In this document: positions 1-11,419 of the stretch, in pieces
How positions within the stretch are numbered: position 1 is the first letter of the stretch
Layout of the letters: every line of letters begins with the position of its first letter
Assembly (NCBI RefSeq): GCF_937616625.2
Contig: NC_065575.1
Coordinates: 7,075,501 to 7,139,500 of the forward strand
DNA length: 64,000 nt
Origin: Mercurialis annua
Taxonomy: Eukaryota > Streptophyta > Magnoliopsida > Malpighiales > Euphorbiaceae
Reading direction: 5' to 3'
Translations under genes and position numbers: made by a program
The notes under the pieces: model-generated
Told to the model about the DNA's origin: nothing
Seen by the model: the letters and a program-made list of their open reading frames with translations, nothing else
Databases searched by the model: none

Positions 1-203
1 AATAACAATGATCCATGAACGACAGTGATAGGAGGAAGATTTTTAGAAATCTGAAAATAAAATAAAAAAAGAAGCAAAAAAATAATGGAAAATGAAGCGT
101 TTATTAAAAAAAAAAAAGTTGACTCGCGTATTGGTTAGTTTTTATAAATGATTAAAAGGTGGATTATTTTTTAAAAGATCATTTGAATGTTGGTTGGTTA
201 TGT
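1..203. other. AT-rich stretch, no gene seen
   Basis: Low-complexity AT-rich DNA with A and T runs. I see no open frame, RNA gene or transposon end here. Confidence 0.5.
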
Positions 204-212
204 AAAAATTTA

Positions 213-517
213 GGCATAACCCTTATACTTTTCACTTTTGTTTACTTAGTCTCTCATCTATTTTGTTTTTTTAGTTAGTTCTTATACTTATGTTGGTTAG
301 TTATGTAAATTTATTATTGATTAAATCATTTTTAAAATTTTATCTTTTATTTACTTCGTTCATAATCTAACTTTGACTAAATCATTGCAAAATTTAATTG
401 TAGAGAGATCAAATAAACAGCACTGAAAAGTATAAGGACTAACTAAAAAAATAAAGTAAATCAGAGATCAAATAAATAAAAAGTGAAAAATATAGGAACC
501 TGAGGATGGTTTAAGCC
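213..517. mobile_element. MITE with 9-bp target duplication (Mutator-like)
   Basis: A 305-bp element whose two arms are imperfect inverted complements: the left arm starts GGCATAACCC and the right arm ends GGTTTAAGCC. Long stretches of the arms match, for example the ACTTTTCACTTTT region on the left against AAAAGTGAAAAATATA on the right. It is flanked on both sides by AAAAATTTA (204-212 and 518-526). A 9-bp duplication with GGC-starting termini suggests a non-autonomous Mutator-like element. No coding capacity. Other 9-bp-TSD elements in this window lie at 17858, 22417, 22762, 35839 and 52332. Confidence 0.8.
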
Positions 518-1070
518 AAAAATTTATATAAAATTTTGATTATAACTTGTACAAGAAAACATTATAACCCTGTTATAAAAGTAATTTTAATGTTCTTTGA
601 CGAAAAAAGAAGTAATTTTAATGTTATCTAAGAAAAATGTCAAAAATAAATCTCGCCCAAATTTGATTAAATTTTAAAAATAAAAATGCAGCTGTGATTT
701 TGTTTAAACTTGTTTTTACTTACTATATTTTTGAATGTTTATTGTAATAAAATATACAATTTAAACTATTTCTCTTGCACACAATTTTAATTCTGACCAA
801 AATATTAGTATGCTTTGTTCTATTAACTAAATTTTTCATAGTTTACTTACTGTGGTGTACATAATAAAAAAATAAAGACATTATTTCTGGTCATAAAAAA
901 AAGGAGAGGCCTACCATAGGAAGAATTTAAGATTCTCGGTAAGCCTTTGATAGTGCATGTTTACATGTTTACTTGGAAAAATGGTGTGTGACTTCAAATT
1001 AGATCAAGGAGAGGTTGGATAGGATCCTAATTTTAGACTAGAGTGATGGTTGGATATGTATCTAGATAAA

Positions 1071-1929
1071 TAAAGGGTCACTTCAAATTATAAAAAAATA
1101 CAAAATAAATCGAATCACTTATATCCTGAATTTGTGTAAATCGAATTAAAAACTCTTTTTTGCTGACGTGTCATCTTAATTGAAGAATGAGTTTCATAAA
1201 AATTACAATATATTCTTATTAATAATACTTAAATACTAATTAATCATAATTAAACACTAATTAATCAATCAAACAAAATCAAATCAACCTCCAACCTATC
1301 TTCTTGAACCTTCACTCTGACAACAGCTTCGGCGTCGTTTTTAATCTTTTTTTTATTTTTCCTTTTATTCCTTTTCCCCGTTTTCGGAGAAACTTGCTCG
1401 TCTGAGACATGCTCATCTCAAACGAGCAAAGATCTGCTCGTCTGAGACGAGCATATCTCAATAGAACTCAAGATCTGCTCGTCTTAGACGAGCAAATCGA
1501 GCCCTGGCGACTTCGTCTGGGTACGTATGAAGACATATTTTTTTTGGATTTATTATTTATTATTTTTAATTATTTTTAAGCCTCTTTATTAAAAAATACA
1601 AAAAAGTCCTCTATATTTTTAGTTGATATTAAAATTGACCTATATAGTATTAAACTTAAAAAGATTAATTGTTTATTTTTAGTTATTATGTGCTAAAATA
1701 AAAAATAAAAAAATATTGAGAACTTTTTTAAATCTTTTACCATCTAAAACCACTTTGTCAAAAAAACACCTTCAAAAACTGGAGAGTGTGCCTCACTCTT
1801 TGGGATGAGAGTGGGGAAAGAGTTTTTTTTGACCAAATTTATACAAGTTTAGGCTATAAGTGATTTCATTTTAAAATTTTGGAGTTTTTTTATACTTCGA
1901 TGGAAGTTTGGAAGGGTAAGTGATCCTTT
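1071..1929. mobile_element. Candidate foldback element with internal hairpins
   Basis: The ends are loosely inverted: AGGGTCACTT near 1073 pairs with AAGTGATCCT near 1917, and inside them AATCACTTATA (left) pairs with TATAAGTGATTTC (right). The centre (1395-1494) holds three GC-rich palindromes built on GCTCGTCTGAGACGAGC, an architecture like the foldback elements at 35839 and 52332. I could not find a convincing target-site duplication, so the borders are approximate. The remainder is AT-rich filler with no gene. Confidence 0.45.
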
Positions 1930-2799
1930 GCTCGTCTCTAGACACTCCTACAATCATTTCAAACTAACTTTCGTTGTTTTAAATACGTAAGGAATCAAAC
2001 ATCACTACAAACCTTTTCATTTTAAAAATGTTTGGACAAAAAACACAATTGTCGCGATAGAAAAATTAGAATACAAACATAAAAAAGAATTTATTAATAA
2101 GGTTGCAGCTTGCGGAGTAACATTAACTGAATGAGAAAAGGTCATATGGCGTTTAACTTTAGTAGGCGAATTAAGGAAAAACAACTGTTCATTGCTCAAT
2201 TAAAATACCACAATACAAAGAAGATATTTACAAGTTTCATGAGTATAAATAATTGTTGGAATATTGTTCAAAGCAAAAGGAGGCATGATAGAGACATAGA
2301 GCATAGCTTAAAAGGGTGCAAAATGGATTTCTAGCATATGCACTTGTTTACTTTACTCTTTCTCTACTTCTCAAAACAAGTATAAGAATTAAATGGGGTG
2401 TATTAGTGGTGAGGGCTTTCTTTTATGGAGCGGTAGGCTTGTATTCAAAGTTCAAACCTCCGCATCCACATTTTAATATTACTTTTTTAAGGGAAACATG
2501 TGGGACTAAACTGATAATATGGTGAGATTAAATATCTAGCTATTAACACTTGAAACTTTAGCAGTCGATTATCATTTTTGTAAAAAAACAAGTATGAGCA
2601 TACACACATTAAAAAAAAAACAAATCGCGAGTTTTAATATATTAACAACTTCAACATAAACTTTCAATTTTAACAGTTCAAAATATGAAATAAGCTTCAA
2701 GTAAAGTTTGAGAGATCCTTAAAAAAAATATCCTTCATTATAGTCACACATGTCCACTCTCTATACATGAACTCTATTATGGCAGCCTCGACCGATAAC
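1930..2799. other. Intergenic, no supported gene
   Basis: AT-rich DNA with only short random frames at 2017-2525. None has a recognisable domain or splice context. Confidence 0.5.
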
Positions 2800-3206
2800 T
2801 GCCTATAAGTTTAATATTGATGGAGCTTTCAGTATAGATGCAATAATAAAAATAGAATTTTTGCTGTTAGAAACATGTTTAGAAAGGTTGTCGCCTCCTT
2901 TGCACGTCAGTTTCTTTATGTATCCTCGTCAACAATGGTATAATCATTAGCCATAATAAAGGCAATTTACTTAGCTAACAAACTAAAGTTGAAGGAGATG
3001 ATCTTTGAAGGTGACGTGAAAGGCGTTATTGATATTATGAAGCAAGATACATAACTGGATATGATTGTGAAGTTTTCTTTAAAATTGTTAAGCTTTATGC
3101 AATTCTATGACAAACGTTGCTTTTAGTTTTGTTAAATGTTCTTGTAATTGAGTGGCTCATTCAATAACAAAAAAAGCCATAAGAGATTCTATGTTTTGTT
3201 GCAATC
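2800..3206 (+). pseudogene. LINE-type RNase H (RVT_3) relic
   Basis: Reading across frames shows pieces of the RNase H-like domain common in plant non-LTR retroelements: FNIDGAFS near 2810, a VRN..RKVVASFARQF piece near 2870, then KAIYLANKLKLKEMIFEGD around 2960-3015 and an AHS-I-KKA-RDSM-like piece near 3150-3190. Frameshifts and stops interrupt it, so it cannot be functional. It is truncated at its 3' end by the LTR element inserted at 3207. Family assignment rests on motif order only. Confidence 0.6.
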
Positions 3207-3650
3207 TGTTTTGAGATTAGTCGCAGTGGAATAGTAAAAAATTAATTAGGAAATCAAGCTTATGACAAAATATAGAATCGAACTAAAAAACAAACACAAG
3301 AGTTACATGGTTCGTCAATGACAACTCCACGGGTAAAGGAACGAGTTTTATTCACTAATAGATGAAGAATACAAAAGAACGGTATAGATTTTTCTAATGC
3401 CCAAACCCACCAATAAACCCAAATAATGCTTTGGTCGTACTAATCTGCCTCACACTCTTAAATTATACAAGCCATGAGTTTGTCTATTTATAGTGTTCTA
3501 AATAGGTTAAAGGAATAAGAAGTTCAAATCCAAAAAGGATTTAGACTTCCTTTTCCTACACAAACTCAATAAATACATAATCAACATCCAACACATATTA
3601 GGATGAATTAAAATCCTAAACTAATTAGAATTCTAGGAATAATCCTAACA
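3207..3650 (-). repeat. 3' LTR of the copia-type element
   Basis: A 444-bp terminal repeat matching 5207-5625. By eye there are roughly 30 substitutions, plus an extra segment of about 25 bp near 3245-3270 that the other LTR lacks. The two LTRs were identical at insertion, so the element is not recent. Confidence 0.9.
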
Positions 3651-3660
3651 ACCTCCCCCT
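3651..3660 (-). other. Polypurine tract
   Basis: AGGGGGAGGT on the minus strand lies directly before the 3' LTR, the expected priming site for plus-strand synthesis. Confidence 0.85.
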
Positions 3661-3738
3661 GACTAGAATTCTCTTGCATCTTCAATAAATTAGAATGACA
3701 ATCAAACTCCACCTTCTCCACTTCACCATAACAGGTTA

Positions 3739-5154
3739 CTACAATTGAGGAATTCCAAACAAACTCAAGAACCTCTTGAACTTGTCAATGCAAAATGACA
3801 CAATAGATAAATTATCAACCAATTGGCACGCAGCTGCGAATTTGTTGGCCTTGATCTTGGCAATGTCATTAGTAGAATCTGGCGAAAGAGACGAAGCTGT
3901 AACTGATCCATCAATCTCATACAAACGACCAACTCTATGAGCTTTCAATAACACCACAACATCTTTCACAATATCCAAAACCCTATTCCTGCCATAAAAC
4001 TCATATCCACAAATTTTTAAAGTAGATAGAGAGATGAGATTCTTACGCATTTCAGGAACATGTCGAACGTCGGTGAATGTTCTAACTTTTCCATCATGCA
4101 TCTTGATCTTGACTGAACCAATGCCCAAAATTTTGCAAGTTCGACCATTGCCCATAACTACAACTCCACTATCAACTCTGTTGTAGTCGGAAAACCAATC
4201 GAAATTGACACAAATGTGATATGAACAACCCGAATCTGCATAAAATTTTGAACTTACAGATTTTTGCTGCACTTTTGGACCAAGCCGGTTCTCTGGGTTA
4301 AACCGGTTGTAGAACCAACTCCCCCTAAAACCTGAATCTTTACTCCAAACTGCTAACACATCTTCATGGTCCTCATCTAATTCATTTTCAACAATATTGG
4401 CTTGAACGTTAGGCTTTCGGTAGTTTTTGCTTTTTGGATTTTTCCAACAATCAATCTTTAGATGCCCCTTCTTCTCGCAATAATTACAAGTAGAATTTTT
4501 GTGTTTCGGACACTTGTTATCGTACTCTGTCTTCATGCTAGTATTGATTGTAAAGGCAGTATCAGACATCTGACTAGCATTCCCCATTAGCTCCTTATCC
4601 ATTAACTCCTTCGAAAATAGGGCAGATTTAACTCCCTCAACAAAAAGCGTATCATGATTAAATATTAAATTTTCACGAAATTGCTTATAAACAGAAGGTA
4701 ATGAACGAAGCAACATAAGAGACAGATCTTCTTCATCATATTTAATATCCATACTCTCCAAATCCATTATAATGGAATTGAATTCCCCAAGGTGTGTTTT
4801 CAAAGACGTACCTTCAGCCATATGGAGCATATGTAAACGTTTTTTGACAACAAGTTTACTGGTGAGATTTTTCTTCAGGAACTGCGTTTCAAGTTTCTTC
4901 CACAAATCTAAAGTAGATTTTCCGCGTAGAACTTCACGCAAAATATCATCAGATAAACATAGTCGGATGGTAGATAGACCTCTCCCATCCAAATCTTCAA
5001 TCTCGTCTTCAGTCATCTTCTCTAACAGCTTCTCCTTCTCCAACAATGCTTTTCGAAATTCAGCTTGTGTCAAACAGTCACGCATCTTGATTTGCCATAA
5101 AACAAAACTCTTAGTGCGATCAAACTTCTCAATTTCAAATTTTGTCATAGCCAT
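3739..5154 (-). CDS. Truncated copia Gag-Pol polyprotein
   Basis: A single open frame of 471 codons, taken from the first in-frame ATG (5154), which opens MAMTKFEIEKFD as copia Gag proteins do. An upstream GTG-initiated reading would start inside the primer-binding site and is unlikely. The order is a Gag UBN2-type region over roughly residues 1-220, a CCHC zinc knuckle (CNYCEKKGHLKIDCW) near residue 227, a protease-like DSG motif (YADSGCSYHIC), and a gag-pre-integrase segment with VRHVPEMRKNLISL and GRLYEIDG. The frame stops before any integrase DDE motif. Role: capsid and RNA packaging of the retrotransposon. The open frame despite diverged LTRs is notable; it may have been kept by use in trans or simply not yet broken. 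Confidence 0.88.
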   Translation of the reverse strand: MAMTKFEIEKFDRTKSFVLWQIKMRDCLTQAEFRKALLEKEKLLEKMTEDEIEDLDGRGLSTIRLCLSDDILREVLRGKSTLDLWKKLETQFLKKNLTSKLVVKKRLHMLHMAEGTSLKTHLGEFNSIIMDLESMDIKYDEEDLSLMLLRSLPSVYKQFRENLIFNHDTLFVEGVKSALFSKELMDKELMGNASQMSDTAFTINTSMKTEYDNKCPKHKNSTCNYCEKKGHLKIDCWKNPKSKNYRKPNVQANIVENELDEDHEDVLAVWSKDSGFRGSWFYNRFNPENRLGPKVQQKSVSSKFYADSGCSYHICVNFDWFSDYNRVDSGVVVMGNGRTCKILGIGSVKIKMHDGKVRTFTDVRHVPEMRKNLISLSTLKICGYEFYGRNRVLDIVKDVVVLLKAHRVGRLYEIDGSVTASSLSPDSTNDIAKIKANKFAAACQLVDNLSIVSFCIDKFKRFLSLFGIPQL

Positions 5155-5192
5155 ATCAGAAAATTTCCCAAATAAATCCCGAATCAGAATTT

Positions 5193-5204
5193 GCTCTGAT
5201 ACCA
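5193..5204 (-). other. Primer-binding site for initiator Met tRNA
   Basis: TGGTATCAGAGC on the minus strand, two bases inside the 5' LTR. It is the usual primer site of copia-type elements. Confidence 0.9.
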
Positions 5205-5206
5205 CT

Positions 5207-5625
5207 TGTTGAGAGATTATTCGCAGCGGAATAATAGAAAATTAATTAGAACCGAACTAAAAAAACAAACACAAGATTTACGTGGTTCGTCAATGACAAC
5301 TCCACGGGCAAAGAAACGAGTTTTATTCATTAATAGATGAAGAATACAAAAGAACGGTAGAGATTTTTCTAATGCCCAAACCCAACAATTAACCCAAATA
5401 ATGCTTTGGTCGTACTAATCTGCCTCACACTCTTAAATTATACAAGCCATGAACTTGACTATTTATAGTGTTCTAAATAGATCAAAGGAATTAGAAGTTC
5501 AAATCCAAAAAGAATTTAGACTTCCTTTTTCTACACAAACTCAATAAAGAAATAAACAACATCCAACACATATTAGGATGAATTAAAGTCCCAAACTAAT
5601 TAGAACTTTAGGAATAATCCTAACA
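5207..5625 (-). repeat. 5' LTR of the copia-type element
   Basis: A 419-bp terminal repeat, TG...CA on either strand, pairing with 3207-3650. It should contain the element's promoter; CTATTTATAG around 5459-5468 on the plus strand (also present in the other LTR) is a TATA-like candidate. Confidence 0.9.
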
Positions 5626-5630
5626 CAATC

Positions 5631-6497
5631 CTTAATTCAGATGGTACGGTTAGACTCGAAACTTATATAATCATTTATTTAATAAAAGGTCTAATGGTAC
5701 CAAAAGTCTAAACATTTTTAGAAATTTTAGAAATTTATCCTTTTTTTAATTTTTTTTTTACAAATTTATCTTAATTTTATAATCTCATTGTAATTTTATC
5801 TAATTTTTTTAATAAATTTTGTTGTGTCAATTTTTCACTTCGGTATATTATTTATTTGTTTTGTTCATTTTTTATGATAATTTTTAACTTCAAAATTGAA
5901 TTTTTAATCAACCACTAAAATTTAGAGAATTTAAAATTAAATTTTGATTTTTTTTATCAAGAGTTAAATTTTGGAATTGAAAATAAATTTTGCTAACTTA
6001 TGAGATAGTATAGAAATTCAGCTGAAAAATGAGACAGTTAAATTGATTTATTTTTTTTGGATAAAATTATTACGAAATCATCACATTAAGATAGGTTTTA
6101 AATCTTTAATTTTTTTGGATAAATTTATAAAAGTTGAAAAGATTTGATTTGTTGGAAACATGAAACTTTCATGAAATGATATGTTAAAAAGAATTTCCAA
6201 CAAAATCATATATACTTTAAATAACTCTACTCTTATTAAAAAAAATTAAAAAAATTAAAAAAATTTAAAAAAATAAGTATACTCTAATTTAATTTAAAAT
6301 AAAATTATTATATATGAATAACAAAAACTATTTCAAAAGACTTGATGTGTATACCCCATGAAACGATGTCGTTATTGCAACCCTAAACCTTCAGAGTTCA
6401 GACATAAACCTCTTCTCCAATTTGCCGCTGCTAACTCTTAAAACCCTAAAAAAAAAACTTTACACTGTAACTGATTTTATAATTTGAAATTAGTTCC
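5631..6497. other. Intergenic region upstream of the helicase gene
   Basis: Very AT-rich DNA, including an A-rich simple stretch around 6236-6275. It must hold the promoter and 5' UTR of the helicase gene. I can single out no promoter element with confidence. Confidence 0.5.
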
Positions 6498-9400
6498 ATG
6501 GCAGAAAAAGTAGAGGAGAAGCAGCCGCACAGTTCACCAACAGATGGAGATGAAGAGAAGAAGAGGAAGAGGAAGCGGAATCGAAACCGGGCAAAGAAAG
6601 ACAAAGAAGAAGAAGAATCAGAGCAGCCTAATGTTGATGATGAAATCAGGGATGTAAATGACAATAAAAAGAAGAGCAAGAAAAAGAATAAGAAAATTAA
6701 AAATGAGGAAGTGAAGGAGGAAATCGAAGCGAATAACGAAGAGGAAGAGGAAGAAGATAATGAATTAGAGAGTCATGAGGAAGAAAAAGTGGAGAAGAAG
6801 GTGAAGAAAGGGAGTGGGATTATGAGTAGCGAGTCATTTGAATCGTTAGGGTTATCTGAACCTACTCTTAAAGCTGTTCAGGAGATGGGGTTTCAGTATT
6901 TGACTCAGGTCAATTTAGTTTTTATTGTTTTTACGGTTTATGATTTAGGGTTTCAGTATTGATTGTTTATGAATTTTGCAGATTCAAGCCAGGGCTATTC
7001 CGCCTCTTTTAATTGGCAAAGATGTTCTTGGTGCTGCGAGGACGGGTTCTGGGAAAACTCTTGCTTTCTTGATACCAGCTATTGAGTTGCTGTATAATAT
7101 TCGTTTTGCTCCTCGAAATGGCACTGGCGTTATTGTCATTTGCCCAACACGGGAGCTTGCCATTCAGGTCAAATTCTATTGAAAATTCACAACATGAAAT
7201 TACTTTAAGCATTGAATATTATAAAATTCTTGGCAACTCTTATATATTTATTTGCTTATTTTACATTTCAGTCTCATGCTGTGGCGAAGGATCTTCTCAA
7301 ACATCATTCGCAAACACTTGGTTTGGTCATTGGGGGTTCTGCTAGAAAAGGAGAAGCAGAGCGTATTGTTAAAGGAGTAAATTTATTGGTTGCAACGCCT
7401 GGTCGACTTCTTGATCATTTGCAAAACACAAAGGGTTTTATTTATAAAAACTTGAAGGTAATATATCTATGTTGTTTAACATGTGCTGTAATAGTTTGAT
7501 TTATGTTAAATCTTCTAATAGTAGTGTTTCTGCTGTTTTATTATAACAATTATCAATCATCGTTGTTGCTGTTCCTGTATGGGCTGGATAGCTTGTGATT
7601 GTATTAGTTCATAATATATTGTTCTTACAAGCCAGAAGTATTTAAAGATGTATTAATTTTTCCAAAACTATTATTCAATGCGTAGTGCCTTGTAATTGAT
7701 GAAGCGGATAGGATACTGGAGGCAAACTTTGAAGAAGAAATGCAACAAATAATCAAGCTTTTGCCAAAGGTGTGTAAATTAGCAACACTAGCACTCTCTG
7801 GTCTTTGCATAGAACTTATCCTCACAAAGATAGAACTTTCAAAATAAGACACAGGTTCTTTCCATGATACTAATGAAGTGGTCATAACAGCTGTAATTTA
7901 CTTATATCATTGTTGTTCTAGCTTGTGACTTTCTCTGTTAGTTTTGTGTCAGCTGGGGTTTGGATAGATATCACAATTTTTTTTTTTTTATCACTAGCTA
8001 AACTTAGGTTTTGTTAACAATGAATATTGTATTCAGAAAGACTCTTACTGTCTTTATTCCGCATTTGAGTTAATTTGTTTTTTTTGGTATTATTTAATGA
8101 TTTCAGCTGATCTGGTGATGTTTCTAATATTTGCAGAGTAGGCAAACTGCTTTATTTTCAGCAACTCAAACCAAGAAGGTCAGAATCTCTTTTAATTTAT
8201 TACTCTATATTGCCTTATCATGGTTATTGTTTGATATTTCAGTAACTTTATTCTCCAGAGAAGTGATTCAGTATTCAGCAATTTTTCTGTTTTTCTTCTC
8301 TTTCTATTATTTAATATAGTCTTCTTTTCTAGTTGACACTGCTGACAGTGGTTGTTTACATTAAACTTTCAGGTGGAGGATCTGGCTCGTCTGTCATTTC
8401 AAACAACTCCTATCTATATCGATGTGGATGACGGAAGAACTAAGGTATATATACCATTCTTTTTGTCTTTTTAGTTTTTAATTGCCGTGTAACCCATATG
8501 TCTGTACAAGCACAGCCTATGCCTTTAACTTGACAGAGATTTGGGTTTTATAGGTCACGAATGAAGGTCTGCAGCAAGGATATTGTGTAGTGAATAGTGC
8601 CAAAAGATTTATACTTCTCTACTCCTTTTTGAAGAGAAACTTGTCAAAGAAAGTTATGGTTTTTTTCTCTTCATGTAACTCTGTCAAGTTCCATTCAGAA
8701 CTTCTTAGATACATTCAAATAGAATGCTTTGATATACATGGAAAACAAAAGCAGCAGAAACGAACCACTACCTTTTTTGATTTCTGCAAAGTAGACAAGG
8801 GAATATTGCTATGCACTGATGTTGCTGCTCGTGGACTTGATATTCCTGCCGTGGTATGTTTTCTTCTAGAAACTTGCTAATCTGTTACCAAAATAATCCA
8901 AGTATCTTGCATTTTGGTAATCCAAACATTTTTTATCATATTAGAAATTCTCTGTTTTTTTTTTGTTTTTCAATGTTGAAACTCATGCTATGTGCTTGGC
9001 TGCTTGCTTTGCACTGCCTTGTAGTAGCAGATACTAATATGCTGTTACTGCCCCTTAGTACAGCCTTTTAAGTTCAGTTTTCAAGAAAATAAAATACATG
9101 TGTTTTGGTTGATGATTTTTGTTGCATGATAGTGGTTATCAATCTGTATTGATATTTGTGGATAAGTAGGAATTTATTCATGCTAGAGATAATGTATTAC
9201 TATTGAAACTAACGAAATCGGATCGTATGCTGTGTTACTGTAATGAATGTTGCATAATGGAAGCTAGAGTAAATAAACAATAAAAGGGTGGAGTAAACAA
9301 ACCAAGTAAACTGACTTCTATTTGTCAAAGGTGCGCGTGGTGTTTTCATTCCTGTAATGATTCTAATGAAGGCATTTTGAAATATGAAAAGTGGAAACAT

Positions 9401-10829
9401 GATGTTGCTTACCAAAGTTTTAACTTTTAAGCAATCAGAGTTAGTAAGGGTTTACTATGTAGTATAATCAATCGCAGCAAGTGAGCTGAGAAATTTTGGA
9501 TTAATTGGTTAAGATGGATGAATTTGATCTTTTCTTCTTTTCACGCAGGACTGGATAGTGCAATACGATCCTCCTGATGAACCAAAGGTGCCATGAGTCT
9601 CCCTTTCTAAATGTTGACAGTTTTGTCATTGTCCTTCGTGGATGTGTTCTTACATGTAGATTCTGATTATCTCTTTCAGGAGTATATTCACAGGGTTGGT
9701 CGTACAGCCCGTGGAGAAGGTGGAAAAGGAAATGCCCTGCTCTTTCTTATTCCAGAAGAACTTCAATTTTTGCGCTATCTGAAGGTAAATACTGTAAAGT
9801 AACTCTTATTTGGGTAATTTGGACATCTGTAATTTTATTAGGTGGATGCCATCTTAATGCAATAAATGACCCTTGCTCTAGTAATTTGTAATATATTGTG
9901 GCAGTAGCATCATAATGGATTCTCAGGGTTTTGTCACATTAATGAAACACACACAACTTAAATCTGCAAAGAATATAAACAAACTCATAAGTTACCCCTA
10001 AATATGTACGTCCAGGCTGCAAAAGTCCCAGTCAAAGAGTACGAATTTGATGAGAAGAAGTTGGCAAATGCTCAGTCTCATCTGGTAATTTCTAGCTTTC
10101 CTGCTATTTTATATATTCCTAATCAGCAAGACGAATGGGCTTATATTGGATTATTGGCTCGATGCAGGAGAAGTTAGTTGCCAACAACTATTATCTGAAC
10201 AAGTCTGCTAAAGAAGCATATCGATCTTATATATTGGCCTATAATTCGCACTCAATGAAAGATATATTTAATGTCCATCGCCTTGATCTACAGGTATCTT
10301 TTTACTTCTCAGATCATGTAAAACTATGTCAGCGAATAAATGTTGGCAAAAGTGGGATATTAATCTGCATATTGGCATTTTGCAATTGGGGAACTAAGTA
10401 CATCACTAGATTTCTCCTTTTTTGGGGTTCTCCAGAAAATAAATGTTCTCTCTCAAAATCTTTGTTAATATTCGAGACTTCTAGGATTTTATCAAAAATT
10501 GCAATTAGTGATAAGGGAAATTCGGACAAAGCATGACAATAAATGTAACTACCATTTAAATCTTCTGCCTCGACTCTTGAGGCATGAAATTACGCGATGA
10601 TCACCGTGTTACGACATTCATCAAAATAACTTATATTGTTGGACTTTGTCAGGCGGTTGCTGCTTCATTCTGCTTTTCTTGTCCGCCAAAGGTGAATCTG
10701 AATATAGACAGCAATGCTTCCAAATTTAGAAACAAGGGCCAGAAAGGAAGCCGCAATGGTTTCAGCGAGAGCAGCCCTTACGGACGGCACAGCAATGGCG
10801 ATGATAAACGTCAATTCATTAGGCATTAG
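6498..10829 (+). CDS. RH51: DEAD-box RNA helicase, HAS1/DDX18 type (RH51/RH27-like)
   Basis: Nucleolar ATP-dependent RNA helicase of the yeast HAS1 / human DDX18 family, acting in ribosome assembly. Twelve exons: 6498-6908, 6982-7167, 7272-7457, 7686-7769, 8137-8178, 8373-8444, 8554-8853, 9549-9587, 9680-9784, 10016-10084, 10168-10293, 10653-10829. All internal exons keep phase 0, giving 598 aa, close to the 568-633 aa of Arabidopsis RH51/RH27. Residues 1-110 are a Lys/Glu-rich disordered tail with likely nucleolar signals. Motifs in order: Q motif (F114, Q139), I ARTGSGKT (156-163), Ia PTRELA (192-197), Ib TPGR (241-244), II DEAD (266-269), III SAT (297-299), [10 protein letters not shown] (415-423), [10 protein letters not shown] (444-451). 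The C-terminus has the family signature [14 protein letters not shown]. All catalytic motifs are intact. Which of the two Arabidopsis paralogues is closer is not settled. Confidence 0.93.
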
Positions 10830-11415
10830 CTGGATTGGTGTTTGCAAGTAAACACATGAGTCCAACACTAAACTTATCAATGTTGTAATTTTAGTGGTAG
10901 TAGTGTTTACTTGTGATTTGTGGTTCTCCACATGAAATTTTGTTTATTTGTTTAGGAACTGCTTGATCGACTCCAAGGCTTAATGTTGAATATACATCAT
11001 TTGTTCAATTGAAACTATAATCTTTATTATTAGGTTACATATGTAATGAGATAATTGTGTTTGATTTGAATTTGGAATTAATTGTTTTTTTACGAAGCAT
11101 TGAAAATGTTGTAAAGAAAAAGAAGAAAACATTAGCTCTTGCCATTTTCATCAACTTTTAATATGATTTGAAGGATTTCTTTTTGAAACCCAGGATTTAT
11201 ATTAATCCAAGTCCGATGTAAGGAATTTAGGGAAGTTACTAATCCAATCCTGATGACTTTGCGTAGAATTAGGATTATGTTGGAGAATATGTGTGAGACG
11301 ATTTTGTCTCATAAAAGCAAAAGCTAAATTAATGAACTGTTTCGGTAGATAACGGCAGTCGTCCACAAGATATGCAAGTCTGTTATCGCCTCTTTGTAGG
11401 AGAAGAATTACCGTT
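10830..11415. other. Helicase 3' UTR and spacer, partly duplicated at 15 kb
   Basis: The stretch about 10885-11000 (GTTGTAATTTT, GTTTACTTG, then GAACTGCTTGAT-GA-CCAAGGC-TAAT and TTGAATATACATCAT) is clearly similar to 15046-15150 downstream of the RIP pseudogene. No coding frame is seen. The remaining 400 bp have no recognisable feature. Confidence 0.6.
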
Positions 11416-11419
11416 CAAG

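Larger units (their letters stand above)
3207..5625 (-). mobile_element. Short copia-type LTR retrotransposon with intact ends
   Basis: A complete LTR element in minus orientation, 2419 bp, flanked by the 5-bp duplication CAATC (3202-3206 and 5626-5630). Both LTRs begin TG and end CA. Next to the 5' LTR (right side) is a primer-binding site TGGTATCAGAGC, complementary to the 3' end of initiator methionine tRNA. Next to the 3' LTR (left side) is the purine tract AGGGGGAGGT. The internal region codes only for Gag, a zinc knuckle, a protease-like motif and the start of the pre-integrase region. Integrase, reverse transcriptase and RNase H are absent, so it would depend on enzymes from a relative. 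It inserted into the LINE relic at 2800. Confidence 0.93.

Noticed and set aside
4772..5212. Plus-strand frame of 146 codons
   Set aside because: Antisense shadow of the copia Gag coding region, which has clear domain support.
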